The position numbers and the translations under genes were made by a program. Of a stretch of 64,000 nt of DNA, positions 27,367 through 35,589 are shown piece by piece (within the stretch, counting starts at the first letter, position 1; each line of letters begins with the position of its first letter). Under the pieces are notes generated by a model. The model did not search any database. It was not told where the DNA came from and saw nothing but the letters and a program-made list of their open reading frames with translations. Origin of the DNA: a virus. The DNA is taken from IMG/VR virus record IMGVR_UViG_3300025087_000002, positions 21,257 to 85,256 of that record; one strand, given 5' to 3'.

Positions 27367-28278
27367 TTATGATAATTCCATGTGTCTAATTTCATGACCT
27401 AATGTTGCTGCTATCCATTGAACATCTACAGCAGCTCCTGCTCTTAGTTCCATAATGTTCGCTGGATCTAGTGGAAATCCGTTTGCTTGTGTAACTGAAG
27501 CACCACCAACAAATGCTCTTTTATTTGTATTATTAAAAATATATAAATACTTTCTATTAGCTAATGCTGATGCAACAACAGATTCTCTAGTATCTGCAAC
27601 ATCTAGAGTATTAACATCATTTGCAATAGCTGTGTTAGCTAAAGCTGCATCATTAACAACTATTGAAGAATTGATGATATTAACATCTAATCCAGTATCA
27701 GCACCAACAACAGTAGAAGTGATAGATGTTCCTGCTCCGTCTTTAGTCCAAGAAGATACACTATCAGTAGCAGCAGCTAAGTCTCTAATATCCAAATCTG
27801 AAGCATCTACTGTAATTGAATTACCACCATCACCAATAACCCAAGGATCTGTTCCTTGATAAGCTGTAACACTATCAGATGTATATACTAAATCTCTAAT
27901 GTCTAAATCTGAAGCAGTTACTGCTATTGAAGAATTAGAAATATGAACATCTAATGCAATATCACTGTTTTCAGAAGTAGAAGTAAAATAATTAGTACCA
28001 TCACCAAGTCTTACAGAATCTTCTGTATGATCTAAATCAACATCAATTTGAATATCACTAGAAGCAATGTTAACATCTAATGCATTACCGGTAGAAGTAA
28101 TACCATTACCGGCACTATCAAATAAAGCCGATGCTGTATTCAACCATTCTTGAGAATTAATTGTTTGATGGTCAATTAACGTACCATCAGATGATCTTAC
28201 ATATGCACCAACGGAATCACTAGCTAATATAGTGTCAGCGTCGGTTACATCGAAAATTAGCTTTGTCTTCCAACCCAT
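27367..28278 (-). CDS. repeat-rich virion protein
   Basis: 303 residues, low in charge, Asp/Ser/Ala/Thr-rich. DLDIRDL occurs twice, each followed after a few residues by DSV, and related variants recur (ALDVNIASSDIQIDVDLDH, GLDVNIINSSIVV), suggesting a repetitive beta structure. The C-terminal 75 residues look like a separate compact domain (KYLYIFNNTNKRAFVGG). GGAGG precedes the ATG. It is probably a decoration or head fibre protein expressed with the neck genes. Confidence 0.6.
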   Translation of the reverse strand: MGWKTKLIFDVTDADTILASDSVGAYVRSSDGTLIDHQTINSQEWLNTASALFDSAGNGITSTGNALDVNIASSDIQIDVDLDHTEDSVRLGDGTNYFTSTSENSDIALDVHISNSSIAVTASDLDIRDLVYTSDSVTAYQGTDPWVIGDGGNSITVDASDLDIRDLAAATDSVSSWTKDGAGTSITSTVVGADTGLDVNIINSSIVVNDAALANTAIANDVNTLDVADTRESVVASALANRKYLYIFNNTNKRAFVGGASVTQANGFPLDPANIMELRAGAAVDVQWIAATLGHEIRHMELS

Positions 28279-28309
28279 AAAACCTCCTAAAAATTGTTAA
28301 AATAATTAT

Positions 28310-28708
28310 CTAGCTCCAACTAGATAATTCTATAGTATCATTTGCCTTGTTAGATCTAAAGTATACAACTATCGGAACAACTAATTTTAAATTATCTTCA
28401 GTCTTTAAATTTCCAGGACTTAATGTTGAAAATGTTGTTCCACTTTCACCAATCTGAAAAGACCATTGTATCTCTCCAAATTTCCTTGATTTCCATTCAA
28501 ATCTTTTAGTACCCAAAGGTATTGTAAAACTATATTCTGTATTAGCTAGAGGTGCCGCTATATTTTGAGTTAAACCAGAATCAACTTCAATAGCTAAACT
28601 TATTTCACCTTGAATACGTACAGCAGTATTACCATCACCATCGGTGGTAAACTTTTCAGACTCCTTTCTGTGAAGCCAGTTATTTAAATGATTGAAAACT
28701 CCCTTCAC
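28310..28708 (-). CDS. small structural protein, GTG start
   Basis: 132 residues. The start is GTG at 28708 with AAGGA upstream; no ATG fits. After a short basic helix (FNHLNNWLHRKESEK), the rest is a beta domain with NTEYSFTIPLGTKRFEWKSR. It is between two larger virion genes in the same operon. It could be a decoration protein. No family was recognised. Confidence 0.55.
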   Translation of the reverse strand: MKGVFNHLNNWLHRKESEKFTTDGDGNTAVRIQGEISLAIEVDSGLTQNIAAPLANTEYSFTIPLGTKRFEWKSRKFGEIQWSFQIGESGTTFSTLSPGNLKTEDNLKLVVPIVVYFRSNKANDTIELSSWS

Positions 28709-28720
28709 AACAAATCCTTC

Positions 28721-29719
28721 CTAGATTATTTTTTCAATAGAAGATATTAATTTAGTAACTACATCATAATGTATTCTAACTTTCGCTACTAACCCTCCGA
28801 TTTCTCCTATTTGTACAGATTTAATCATTCCATGTTCAGTATTAACATCTGTAGTTATTGTTGCTACACCATATGTATTATTCTTTATTGTTACTTCATT
28901 CGTTCTATATGTAGCAATAAAATAATCTAATATATCTATAGCATTATTTGTTTTTTCAGCAATAGTGTTCTCATTATCACTTGATAAAATATTAACAATA
29001 ATTGGTATACTACCTAGAGGTGATGGATCAACACCTAATCCATCTAAATTATACCAAACGTGAAATTTAAACTCATCATTTGTTGTATATAAAAAAAAGT
29101 ATTTATTATTAAGAGTGTTTAAACCTTTTTGTGATGATATACCTAAACCACTTGTACCATTTGTTGCATCTGGTTTATCACCAACACTATTACTAGCTAT
29201 AGTTGTCATACACCCAATATTAAGTGATGTAAATTCACTATCTAAATTCATAACTTCTTTTAATCTAGAAGCTAATAAATTAGAATTATCTGATGAATAT
29301 ATAACAACTTCTAAATCTCTTAAAGCTCCAGTAACTGGATGTATTGATGTACCATTAAGATTAAACCATACACCAACAGATCCAACATCATCATATATTA
29401 TGAAATATTTACCATCTAAATTTATACCAGTTTTACCATTAAAAGTAACTGTAGTAATTTCGCTTCTACCATCTGGTGTTCCTCTACATGAAATTAAAGT
29501 TTCATGAGCAATACCTTCACCATAAAAATTAATATATTCAACTTCAAACGTTCCATCACTCATATCTTTATATTCATAACTAACTTTAACGTAACGTTTA
29601 GGAACAAAGTCATTGGCTAATATAACATCAAACGCTCTTTGTGTGTCGTTAAATGCAGTTTGAAGTGTTTGTCCTGGATCTAATACTGACAAACTATTTG
29701 GACTATTTTTAGAAAACAT
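28721..29719 (-). CDS. virion protein with duplicated domain
   Basis: 332 residues. Two related units are visible: GKYFIIYDDVGSVGVWFNLN (about 112) and NKYFFLYTTNDEFKFHVWYN (about 210). Each is followed by G-xx-P, an I(V/I)-x-I strand, an SSDN turn and a helix. Such YF-x-Y...VWYN modules occur in phage fibre and decoration proteins. It is the first gene after terL and after the late-promoter-like element at 29758. The ribosome site is weak. Confidence 0.6.
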   Translation of the reverse strand: MFSKNSPNSLSVLDPGQTLQTAFNDTQRAFDVILANDFVPKRYVKVSYEYKDMSDGTFEVEYINFYGEGIAHETLISCRGTPDGRSEITTVTFNGKTGINLDGKYFIIYDDVGSVGVWFNLNGTSIHPVTGALRDLEVVIYSSDNSNLLASRLKEVMNLDSEFTSLNIGCMTTIASNSVGDKPDATNGTSGLGISSQKGLNTLNNKYFFLYTTNDEFKFHVWYNLDGLGVDPSPLGSIPIIVNILSSDNENTIAEKTNNAIDILDYFIATYRTNEVTIKNNTYGVATITTDVNTEHGMIKSVQIGEIGGLVAKVRIHYDVVTKLISSIEKII

Positions 29720-29757
29720 ATATTATATTCCAATAACATTAGTTGTTTAATTTAAAC

Positions 29758-29775
29758 TACATTAATACTTGATAA
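29758..29775 (-). promoter_or_regulatory. putative phage late promoter (copy 5)
   Basis: Minus strand reads TTATCAAGTATTAATGTA, identical to copies 1 and 3. It directly abuts the terL stop codon and lies 38 bases upstream of the ATG at 29719. Confidence 0.62.
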
Positions 29776-31749
29776 TCATCTACGACGCTTAACTGTGAAA
29801 ATGTCACGAATACTCTGTTGAACGTCCGTAAGTTGTTGTTTTTGTTTAGGAGAGTAGAATCCACCTTTAGGTAAATCGTAATCTTTAGGGTATGGATTTT
29901 TATGATAGTTGATGTTACGTATCAAATAAATCAATGCATCTAAACAGTCAAAATGTGAACCATCAGCAGCTTTCTCATATTTAGTTCTTGCTTTATTCCA
30001 AGTAGCATTCATTAAATGAAATATTAGGTTTATACATCTAGGATTTATCTTTAGTTTTTTACCAGAAACTTTCATACGTAAAGCGTTTATTTGTGCGTTT
30101 TTATCATCTTTTCTAGTTGGTATAAACGATAAGTTGTGTAAGTTATTAAAGTCTACGATAATTTGCCAACTAGTATCACATATCCTTGACTCTGGTAATT
30201 TGTCACCCCAAAGCATCTTTTCCTTTAATTTAATAGCATCAGCCATATCAATAGTTGTATATTCTTTACCATTGAATACTAATTCATCTTCAACAACAAT
30301 TTCATCATTTCTAAAATCATAATACGCAAACAAAAAAGCTGTCCAATCTAGTATACCAAAGTCACCAGAAGTATAACATGTATAGTGTGCTGGTCGTTTC
30401 CATGTTTGTATTATGTCTTTCATTTTTTCATCAGTAGCTTCTGGTATAACTAATGAATTTGTGTCAGCTAATAATTTACATAAGTATTCTCTTTTAAAAT
30501 CTATAGAATCTTTACCACCAACAGCATTAGCCATTTCTTCTATTTCATATCCTTTAAATCTAGGACAATCATATATAGTTCTTCTGGTATATGCTTTTTT
30601 ATAGTCAGCTTCTTTAATATATTTATTAAATGTATGTGCTGCTGAAGATGGTGGAGTTGAAATCATGATTGTTAATCTACGCTTAGACGTATTCATAGTT
30701 GGAAATAATACAGATTTATAATAGTAGTCAAATTCAGATGAATCCATAAATCCACACTCATCCATGAATACCCTATCAAATCTTTGACCTCTAGCATTTT
30801 CAATATTACCAGAGTCTGTACCAATACAATGAATTTCAGAACCATTATCAAATACGAATACGTTTTCTTGAGTATTAAATTTAGGTCTTAATTCTTTAGG
30901 ACAATCTATACATATTTCATTGAAACGAGATTTAATTAATTTTCTAGCTTGATTCTGTCTAGGTAAAACGTAAGCTATTTTAAAGTTGGGATTACGAATA
31001 CATTCTTCGATTGCTAATAAAGAAATTAGGAAAGAGTTATGAGTTACCAATCCATCACCAGTAAGATATAAATGTGTATCATTATCAACAGTAATATCCC
31101 AACATTGTTCCATTCTTCTATTTTCTTTTCTAACACTAACAGAATCTGTCACACCATTTACAACAGTTACTATTTTATCATACTCATTAAAATCTTTTAG
31201 TGGTTTCTCCAAAAGATTACCTTCACCATTTTTAACTAACCAGTAATGTTCATCAGTACAACCAGCTAAAACTTTACCATTACCAACTAAATCAAATACT
31301 TCTTCAACACCACAATCTATTTTATCAACAACTTTAGTTGGACTTACACTACCGTCTTTATTATATCCATAAATAATATCACCAATATTAATATCTTTGA
31401 TTAACTTTGGTCCAGTTTCTGTGATGACGTAAGTACTTGAATTTATTGACTTTCCAGTTTGTCTTGAGAGGCACCATACTAACAAATTATTCTTAGTAGT
31501 ATGGTAATTTTCATATAAACTTTTCTGATTACTATCCAACTTCCAATGAAGTACTCCTCTTTTCCACAATTTAACAGCAGCTTCTCTTTGTAATCTCTGT
31601 TTTTTAGCATCAGGTTTAGTTGTACCTTTAGGTCTACCTCTAGGTACAATCTTGACTAAATCTTCTTCAGTATTTATTATTTTACTATCAACAACAGGTT
31701 CTTTATCCTCAACAACTTCTTCTATGATAGTTTTATCTCCACTATTCAT
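29776..31749 (-). CDS. terL: terminase large subunit precursor with mini-intein
   Basis: 657 residues before splicing, about 519 after. The start at 31749 is chosen because AGGTGA sits upstream; a GTG nine bases earlier is possible. The ATPase P-loop SRQTGKS is interrupted after the Lys by an intein at residues 101-238, and resumes SFLISLLA. Walker B is VFMDE (about 327-331). The nuclease domain has SGDFGILDW (Asp about 463 and 468), a central ICDTS and a final HFDCLDAL. It packages DNA through the portal and cuts concatemers. The ATG overlaps the end of the upstream small gene. Confidence 0.92.
   Translation of the reverse strand: MNSGDKTIIEEVVEDKEPVVDSKIINTEEDLVKIVPRGRPKGTTKPDAKKQRLQREAAVKLWKRGVLHWKLDSNQKSLYENYHTTKNNLLVWCLSRQTGKSINSSTYVITETGPKLIKDINIGDIIYGYNKDGSVSPTKVVDKIDCGVEEVFDLVGNGKVLAGCTDEHYWLVKNGEGNLLEKPLKDFNEYDKIVTVVNGVTDSVSVRKENRRMEQCWDITVDNDTHLYLTGDGLVTHNSFLISLLAIEECIRNPNFKIAYVLPRQNQARKLIKSRFNEICIDCPKELRPKFNTQENVFVFDNGSEIHCIGTDSGNIENARGQRFDRVFMDECGFMDSSEFDYYYKSVLFPTMNTSKRRLTIMISTPPSSAAHTFNKYIKEADYKKAYTRRTIYDCPRFKGYEIEEMANAVGGKDSIDFKREYLCKLLADTNSLVIPEATDEKMKDIIQTWKRPAHYTCYTSGDFGILDWTAFLFAYYDFRNDEIVVEDELVFNGKEYTTIDMADAIKLKEKMLWGDKLPESRICDTSWQIIVDFNNLHNLSFIPTRKDDKNAQINALRMKVSGKKLKINPRCINLIFHLMNATWNKARTKYEKAADGSHFDCLDALIYLIRNINYHKNPYPKDYDLPKGGFYSPKQKQQLTDVQQSIRDIFTVKRRR
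31036..31449 (-). mobile_element. mini-intein in TerL P-loop (138 residues)
   Basis: Block A begins at Ser1 (SINSSTYVIT) and continues to IKDINIGDIIYG. Block B is GKVLAGCTDEH, with the conserved Thr and His. Blocks F and G are CWDITVDNDTHLYL, then GDGLVTHN, ending His-Asn before Ser+1. There is no room for an endonuclease domain. The insertion splits Lys and Ser of the Walker A motif, so terminase ATPase activity requires protein splicing. Nucleophiles are Ser1 and Ser+1. Confidence 0.92.
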
Positions 31750-32176
31750 CATCTTCACCTGAAACTATGCGCAATAAATCAGCAGTAGCTTCTTGTTTAT
31801 CTTCCTTGGATAGTTTAGGAAGCTTATCACCATTCTTTAAAGCTACATATGCTTTTATAAGTACGTCAAATTTACGCAAATCAGCCCCTTCTAAGCGTTC
31901 TCCTTGCATGACTATACCATCATGCATCCTTTTGAATTCAACCTCAATAATCTCCATTTGGTGGCTTCTACGAGCCAGTATACCTTCTTCCTGCTTTGGT
32001 TGAATTGATGGAACACTACTATTTTTTAGTAACTCTTCTAAATGTTTGACTTTCTCTTCTAAGTCATCAATATAATTCTTTGCTTCAAAAAGCATATTAC
32101 ATGCTTTCTCAGCAAATTCCTTAGAATTCATTTCATTTTTCAATTGCTCTAGATTTAGTATATTTAATGTATCCAT
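31742..32176 (-). CDS. probable terminase small subunit
   Basis: 144 residues, mainly helical. A coiled coil (YIDDLEEKVKHLEELLKNS) is followed by a basic region (ILARRSHQMEIIEVEFKRMH) and a C-terminal helix (LRKFDVLIKAYVALKNGDKL). It lies immediately upstream of, and overlaps, terL, which is where the DNA-recognition subunit is usually encoded. No helix-turn-helix was confidently seen. The call is mostly positional. Confidence 0.45.
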   Translation of the reverse strand: MDTLNILNLEQLKNEMNSKEFAEKACNMLFEAKNYIDDLEEKVKHLEELLKNSSVPSIQPKQEEGILARRSHQMEIIEVEFKRMHDGIVMQGERLEGADLRKFDVLIKAYVALKNGDKLPKLSKEDKQEATADLLRIVSGEDDE

Positions 32177-32178
32177 AT

Positions 32179-32466
32179 CTATTTTCTCTTCGATTGTTGA
32201 AACTCTAGATTAACTCTAGCTAGTTTACTTTTAATATCGTTTATCTCTTCTCTAGTACTTTCTTTAAAGTCTTCTTCAGTTTCTATCTTACGTTTATTAT
32301 CCATCCAATAAATAAAACAATAAACACCACCTAACACTAAAAGATTAGCTGCTGTTTGTAATGTTGGTTGAATCAATAGTAATTTAATAACAAAGAGTAC
32401 ATAGACACTTAAAAGATAGTGTTTGAAACTAGATAAAAATAACCATATCCGTTTTAAATAATTCAT
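32179..32466 (-). CDS. small two-helix membrane protein
   Basis: 95 residues. Two hydrophobic segments (HYLLSVYVLFVIKLLLI and AANLLVLGGVYCFIYW) are followed by a long charged helix (IETEEDFKESTREEINDIKS). AAAAAAGGAG precedes the ATG. It is the first gene of the leftward late operon, downstream of a late-promoter-like element. A holin or spanin-like role is possible from topology but unproven. Confidence 0.55.
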   Translation of the reverse strand: MNYLKRIWLFLSSFKHYLLSVYVLFVIKLLLIQPTLQTAANLLVLGGVYCFIYWMDNKRKIETEEDFKESTREEINDIKSKLARVNLEFQQSKRK

Positions 32467-32573
32467 AAAACTCCTTTTTTATGATATAATAGGGTATCGG
32501 TAGTTTCGTTAACGGCTTGTATGTGTTAAACACTATGTCAATATAGACCTTCCGACTTGACACTACGTAACCC

Positions 32574-32591
32574 TACAATAACACTTGATAA
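32574..32591 (-). promoter_or_regulatory. putative phage late promoter (copy 6), start of virion operon
   Basis: Minus strand reads TTATCAAGTGTTATTGTA, two mismatches from the consensus. It lies about 108 bases upstream of the first leftward gene (32466), in the divergent control region. Confidence 0.55.
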
Positions 32592-32626
32592 TCAAATAAT
32601 AGTTTAAAAAATAGTTGTTAGTACTC

Positions 32627-32655
32627 TTTACAAACCAAGAAAAATATGATACAAT
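32627..32655 (+). promoter_or_regulatory. sigma70-type promoter, rightward
   Basis: TTTACA at 32627-32632 and TACAAT at 32650-32655 are separated by exactly 17 bases. It would start transcription near 32662, 218 bases upstream of the first rightward gene, reading a structured untranslated segment. Confidence 0.7.
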
Positions 32656-32661
32656 AGGAAA

Positions 32662-32762
32662 CAACAGTAGGACGTTAGGTAGTGTTACATCAGTCTTTTC
32701 TTGCGTTTAACTATGTATAACCTTTCGTAGCAAAAAGCGGAGAAAGGTTGTGTTAAACAATG
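32662..32762 (+). ncRNA. candidate structured RNA in the divergent control region
   Basis: Downstream of the 32627 promoter. A two-part stem can form: GTTTAAC (32705-32711) with GTTAAAC (32752-32758), and inside it AACCTTTC (32719-32726) with GAAAGGTT (32742-32749). No open frame with a ribosome site lies in it. It could be a small RNA or a structured leader. Confidence 0.35.
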
Positions 32763-32820
32763 TAATAAACCTTAGACAAATGGCACGGATAAGTTTAATT
32801 AAAATAATTTATTATTTCTC

Positions 32821-32849
32821 TTGATTTCTAATTATAGATATGGTATAAT
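32821..32849 (+). promoter_or_regulatory. sigma70-type promoter for first rightward gene
   Basis: TTGATT (32821-32826) and a perfect TATAAT (32844-32849) are separated by 17 bases. The predicted start, near 32856, is 24 bases before the ATG at 32880. Confidence 0.8.
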
Positions 32850-32879
32850 ATAGGTATTAACAATAATAAAGGAGTAACT

Positions 32880-33248
32880 ATGAAGTTAGAGTTTACTATA
32901 GATGAGAAGCAATATCTTAACATGGTAATAAAAGATGCAATACAAGGAGCTAAGAATAACAAAGCAAGGAATACTGTTAGATATGGTAACAAAGTATTAG
33001 CTAAGTTTGACCATAATAATGTCTATAGTGAGTTAAAGTTAAAGGAATTAGATATACTAGCTAAATTGGTAACTAGTTCTGTTGAAACTCTAGATAAACT
33101 ATCTCAAGATGACAAACTAAAGGATAAGTTAGATATTATAAGTACTAACTTAAAGTTTGCAAAGCAATTCTCTATTAAACTTAACCAACTATATGTTGAA
33201 CATGCTAATAGATGTTATTTACTTGATAATACTGAGAAACGTAGCTAG
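32880..33248 (+). CDS. early hypothetical protein
   Basis: 122 residues, Lys-rich, helical (ELKLKELDILAKLVTSSVET, then DKLKDKLDIISTNLKFAKQF). AAAGGAG precedes the ATG, and a consensus sigma70 promoter lies immediately upstream, so it is probably the first early gene expressed. Many early phage genes are host-takeover proteins, but nothing here identifies its target. Confidence 0.7.
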   Translation: MKLEFTIDEKQYLNMVIKDAIQGAKNNKARNTVRYGNKVLAKFDHNNVYSELKLKELDILAKLVTSSVETLDKLSQDDKLKDKLDIISTNLKFAKQFSIKLNQLYVEHANRCYLLDNTEKRS

Positions 33249-33256
33249 GATTATAT

Positions 33257-33922
33257 ATGTCATATTTTGATTCAAATGGATTGCTTAACAGTATAGATAA
33301 CGAAGATGGTGGAGAAAATAGTATGTTATACACATTTGAGTATATACTACTATTTAAGTTATGTTATGGATTTAATTGTCATGAATACTTAACATTTACT
33401 GAAGCTATGGATAAATGTGAACTAAGTAAAGGTGTGTTTAAACAACATCCAACAAATATAGATTCAATGAGTCATGATAACTTAACATCTATGGTATGTT
33501 ATTCTAAATTATTTAATAAGAAATACCATAAAGATATTTGGGATGAAATAAAGAGACAAGGATACTTTAAATATGATAACCAGACACCAGATAAACCGAC
33601 TAAATGGTTACACCCTAGAGATACAATATACTATGGTATACTAAACAATAATGTTATATGTTATATGTTTATACCAATACTATTTATTATGATGTTAGTT
33701 AGTATGTTTGAAGAAAAAGAATCTACTTGTGGTAAGATACTATGGTTTATTAGAATATATAGTTCAAACAATTTATTTTTTAAATTGTTTTTTAAACCAA
33801 TATATGATATAATACTAAGAGTACAGTATGGAAAGAATCCATTACAACAATTATTTAGTATTTACTTTAAGGAAGTTAATCATCCAATACACTATTTAAC
33901 AAGGGTTTATTATGAACGATGA
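33257..33922 (+). CDS. hypothetical membrane-associated protein
   Basis: 221 residues. A soluble N-terminal part is followed by a hydrophobic segment about residues 133-150 (NVICYMFIPILFIMMLVSMF) and an aromatic, basic C-terminal region. It overlaps the next gene by 11 bases. The ribosome site is weak (GGATTATAT). No family was recognised. Confidence 0.55.
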   Translation: MSYFDSNGLLNSIDNEDGGENSMLYTFEYILLFKLCYGFNCHEYLTFTEAMDKCELSKGVFKQHPTNIDSMSHDNLTSMVCYSKLFNKKYHKDIWDEIKRQGYFKYDNQTPDKPTKWLHPRDTIYYGILNNNVICYMFIPILFIMMLVSMFEEKESTCGKILWFIRIYSSNNLFFKLFFKPIYDIILRVQYGKNPLQQLFSIYFKEVNHPIHYLTRVYYER

Positions 33923-34274
33923 TAAAGATTTTATACTAGAATTAGAGAAGAAACTAAAAGAAGCTCAGAAAGAAAATGGTATATATTCATCTTTTGATGA
34001 GTGGTATGAAGTAAATAAAGCTAGAGTGAACTGTATTGAAGCTTATGTTAACAATGAAGATTTAGTACGTATAGGTTGGGAAGCTAGAACTGAGGAAGTA
34101 CATTCACTTAAAATGAAATATAATCAATTACTAAATCATGTTGGTGGTAAGGAGATAATTGAAGGTATTGTTAGTCTTCCTATTCCAGTAAAGGAAATAG
34201 ATGTTGTAATATCAACATTGTTTAAAGTTGTTGGAGCATTAATTGTTGTTTTTGGGATATATTACTTCATATGA
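33912..34274 (+). CDS. hypothetical protein with C-terminal membrane anchor
   Basis: 120 residues. The first 95 are soluble and charged, with a predicted coiled coil (DFILELEKKLKEAQKENG). Residues about 99-120 (VISTLFKVVGALIVVFGIYY) form a single tail anchor. AAGGG precedes the ATG, and the stop overlaps the next start (ATGA). It may work with the preceding membrane protein. Confidence 0.6.
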   Translation: MNDDKDFILELEKKLKEAQKENGIYSSFDEWYEVNKARVNCIEAYVNNEDLVRIGWEARTEEVHSLKMKYNQLLNHVGGKEIIEGIVSLPIPVKEIDVVISTLFKVVGALIVVFGIYYFI

Positions 34275-34486
34275 GAGTATTACTAGGAACAACAATAACT
34301 AATTACTTCTTTAAAAAATCAGATATGAAAGAAAATATGAATCATATCTTTTATTGTGATTTTGAAAGCATTGAAGAAGTTGAAAATTTTATACATAATT
34401 CATATAATAATAGATTATTAATATTACTAAATCCAAATGGAGAACAAGATGACGAAAGAAGCGAAAGGGAATCTGATTTGTGTTAA
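34271..34486 (+). CDS. small hypothetical protein
   Basis: 71 residues, starting in an ATGA overlap with the upstream stop, so probably translated by coupling. The middle has a pattern of alternating charged and hydrophobic residues (FESIEEVENFIHNSYNNRLL). It overlaps the downstream zinc-finger gene by 38 bases. No function was recognised. Confidence 0.5.
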   Translation: MRVLLGTTITNYFFKKSDMKENMNHIFYCDFESIEEVENFIHNSYNNRLLILLNPNGEQDDERSERESDLC

Positions 34487-34769
34487 GTGTGGTAAAAAAA
34501 CATATAGAAATCATAGAGGTGTTGGTTTGTGTAGAGATTGTCAACCTTACATTAGAGATATGAGAGATATGTTTGTTGACGAAGCTCTTACTATTGAAAA
34601 AAATGGTGAAAAGGAAAGATTGAATGTGAAAGTAACAGGCACACTCAATACATCATTGATTGTTAATTTTCTTATCAGTAATAAAAAACCTGAAGATGAA
34701 TTTGTTGAGTTTAAAAAGAAAAAAGAAGAAGCAATTTTATTAAGTAAAACTATGGATAAGAAAAAATAA
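34449..34769 (+). CDS. small zinc-ribbon protein
   Basis: 106 residues from the ATG at 34449, which has TGGAG upstream; a start 12 bases earlier lacks a site. The N-terminus has CVKC and CRDC pairs (residues 10-13 and 28-31) typical of a zinc ribbon, followed by a charged helical tail. It may bind nucleic acid or partner proteins. The stop overlaps the next start. Confidence 0.6.
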   Translation: MTKEAKGNLICVKCGKKTYRNHRGVGLCRDCQPYIRDMRDMFVDEALTIEKNGEKERLNVKVTGTLNTSLIVNFLISNKKPEDEFVEFKKKKEEAILLSKTMDKKK

Positions 34770-35149
34770 TGAAATTAGCTATATGCGGATCTAGAACTAT
34801 AACATTAAGTCCAGAAGAATTACATACTTATATTAATAAATTATATTCAGAAAGATTCTTAGATCCATATGCTGAAGATTTTATAAAAATAGTAAGTGGT
34901 GGAGCTAAGGGTGTAGATTTGTCTGCAAAAATATATAGTGAATTATATAATATTGATTATATTGAATATCTTCCTGATTGGGATAAATTTGGTAAATCTG
35001 CTGGATATATTAGAAATAAGGAAATAGCTAAATGTGCAGATAAATTATTATTAATATGGGATGGTAGGAGTAGAGGTTCGAATATTACAAAAACATTATT
35101 TGAAAAATTAAATAAACCTATATATCAAATAGTTTTGGAGAAAGTATGA
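34769..35149 (+). CDS. SLOG-family (DUF2493-like) protein
   Basis: 126 residues with the full SLOG Rossmann pattern: AICGSRTI at the N-terminus, VSGGAKGVDLSA (about 43-54), LPDWDKFGKSAGYIRNKEIA, then ADKLLLIWDGRSRGS and T. These are the nucleotide-binding motifs of the DUF2493/YAcAr-type group. SLOG proteins bind or process nucleotides, and some sense signals in phage-defence systems. It is next to dUTPase, suggesting a nucleotide-related role. Confidence 0.75.
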   Translation: MKLAICGSRTITLSPEELHTYINKLYSERFLDPYAEDFIKIVSGGAKGVDLSAKIYSELYNIDYIEYLPDWDKFGKSAGYIRNKEIAKCADKLLLIWDGRSRGSNITKTLFEKLNKPIYQIVLEKV

Positions 35150-35586
35150 AATTAGAATTTAAAAAATTAAATAGAGATGCTATAATTCCTTCGTATGGTC
35201 GTGATGGTGATTCTGGTTTTGATTTTAGTTCTGTTATATCTAGAAGGATAACAATACAACCAGGAGAGACTATGTTAATTCCAACAGGTTTAAGTGTAAA
35301 TATACCAGAAAATTATGAGATACAGATTCGACCAAGAAGTGGTCTTACGTTAAACACTAAACTAAGAATAGCTAATAGTCCTGGAACAATTGATTCGAAC
35401 TTTTTGGGTGAAATATGTATTATTGTTGATAACATAAGTCAAACACAAACTGAGTATATAAATTTTGGGGATAGGATAGCACAAGGGGTCTTATGTAAAG
35501 TTACTAAAGCTAACATTGAAGAAGTTGAAATAATAACAAAAGAAACCAATAGAGGTACTAATGGTTTCGGTAGTAGTGGAGTATAA
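35146..35586 (+). CDS. dut: dUTP diphosphatase
   Basis: 146 residues, the normal length for trimeric dUTPase. All five motifs are present: DSGFDF (22-27), PRSGL (63-67), GTIDSNFLGEI (80-90), GDRIAQ (108-113) and RGTNGFGSSG (136-145), including the C-terminal Gly-rich arm. It hydrolyses dUTP to dUMP, keeping uracil out of phage DNA and feeding dTMP synthesis. It overlaps the SLOG gene by four bases. Confidence 0.95.
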   Translation: MKLEFKKLNRDAIIPSYGRDGDSGFDFSSVISRRITIQPGETMLIPTGLSVNIPENYEIQIRPRSGLTLNTKLRIANSPGTIDSNFLGEICIIVDNISQTQTEYINFGDRIAQGVLCKVTKANIEEVEIITKETNRGTNGFGSSGV

Positions 35587-35589
35587 AAA

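Noticed and set aside
27455-27859. Plus-strand frame of 134 codons opposite a structural gene
   Set aside because: It is antisense to the repeat-rich 303-residue gene and has no ribosome site or protein-like pattern.
31036-31449. Homing endonuclease domain inside the TerL intein
   Set aside because: The intein is only 138 residues; between blocks B and F there is no space or motif for a LAGLIDADG or HNH domain.
32490-32580. tRNA-like segment (GGG start and CCC end) in the divergent region
   Set aside because: No anticodon arm, T-loop consensus or acceptor stem could be drawn; only short unrelated palindromes are present.
34769-35149. DprA-like DNA-processing protein
   Set aside because: The protein is too short and follows the DUF2493-type SLOG pattern, not the DprA Rossmann plus winged-helix layout.
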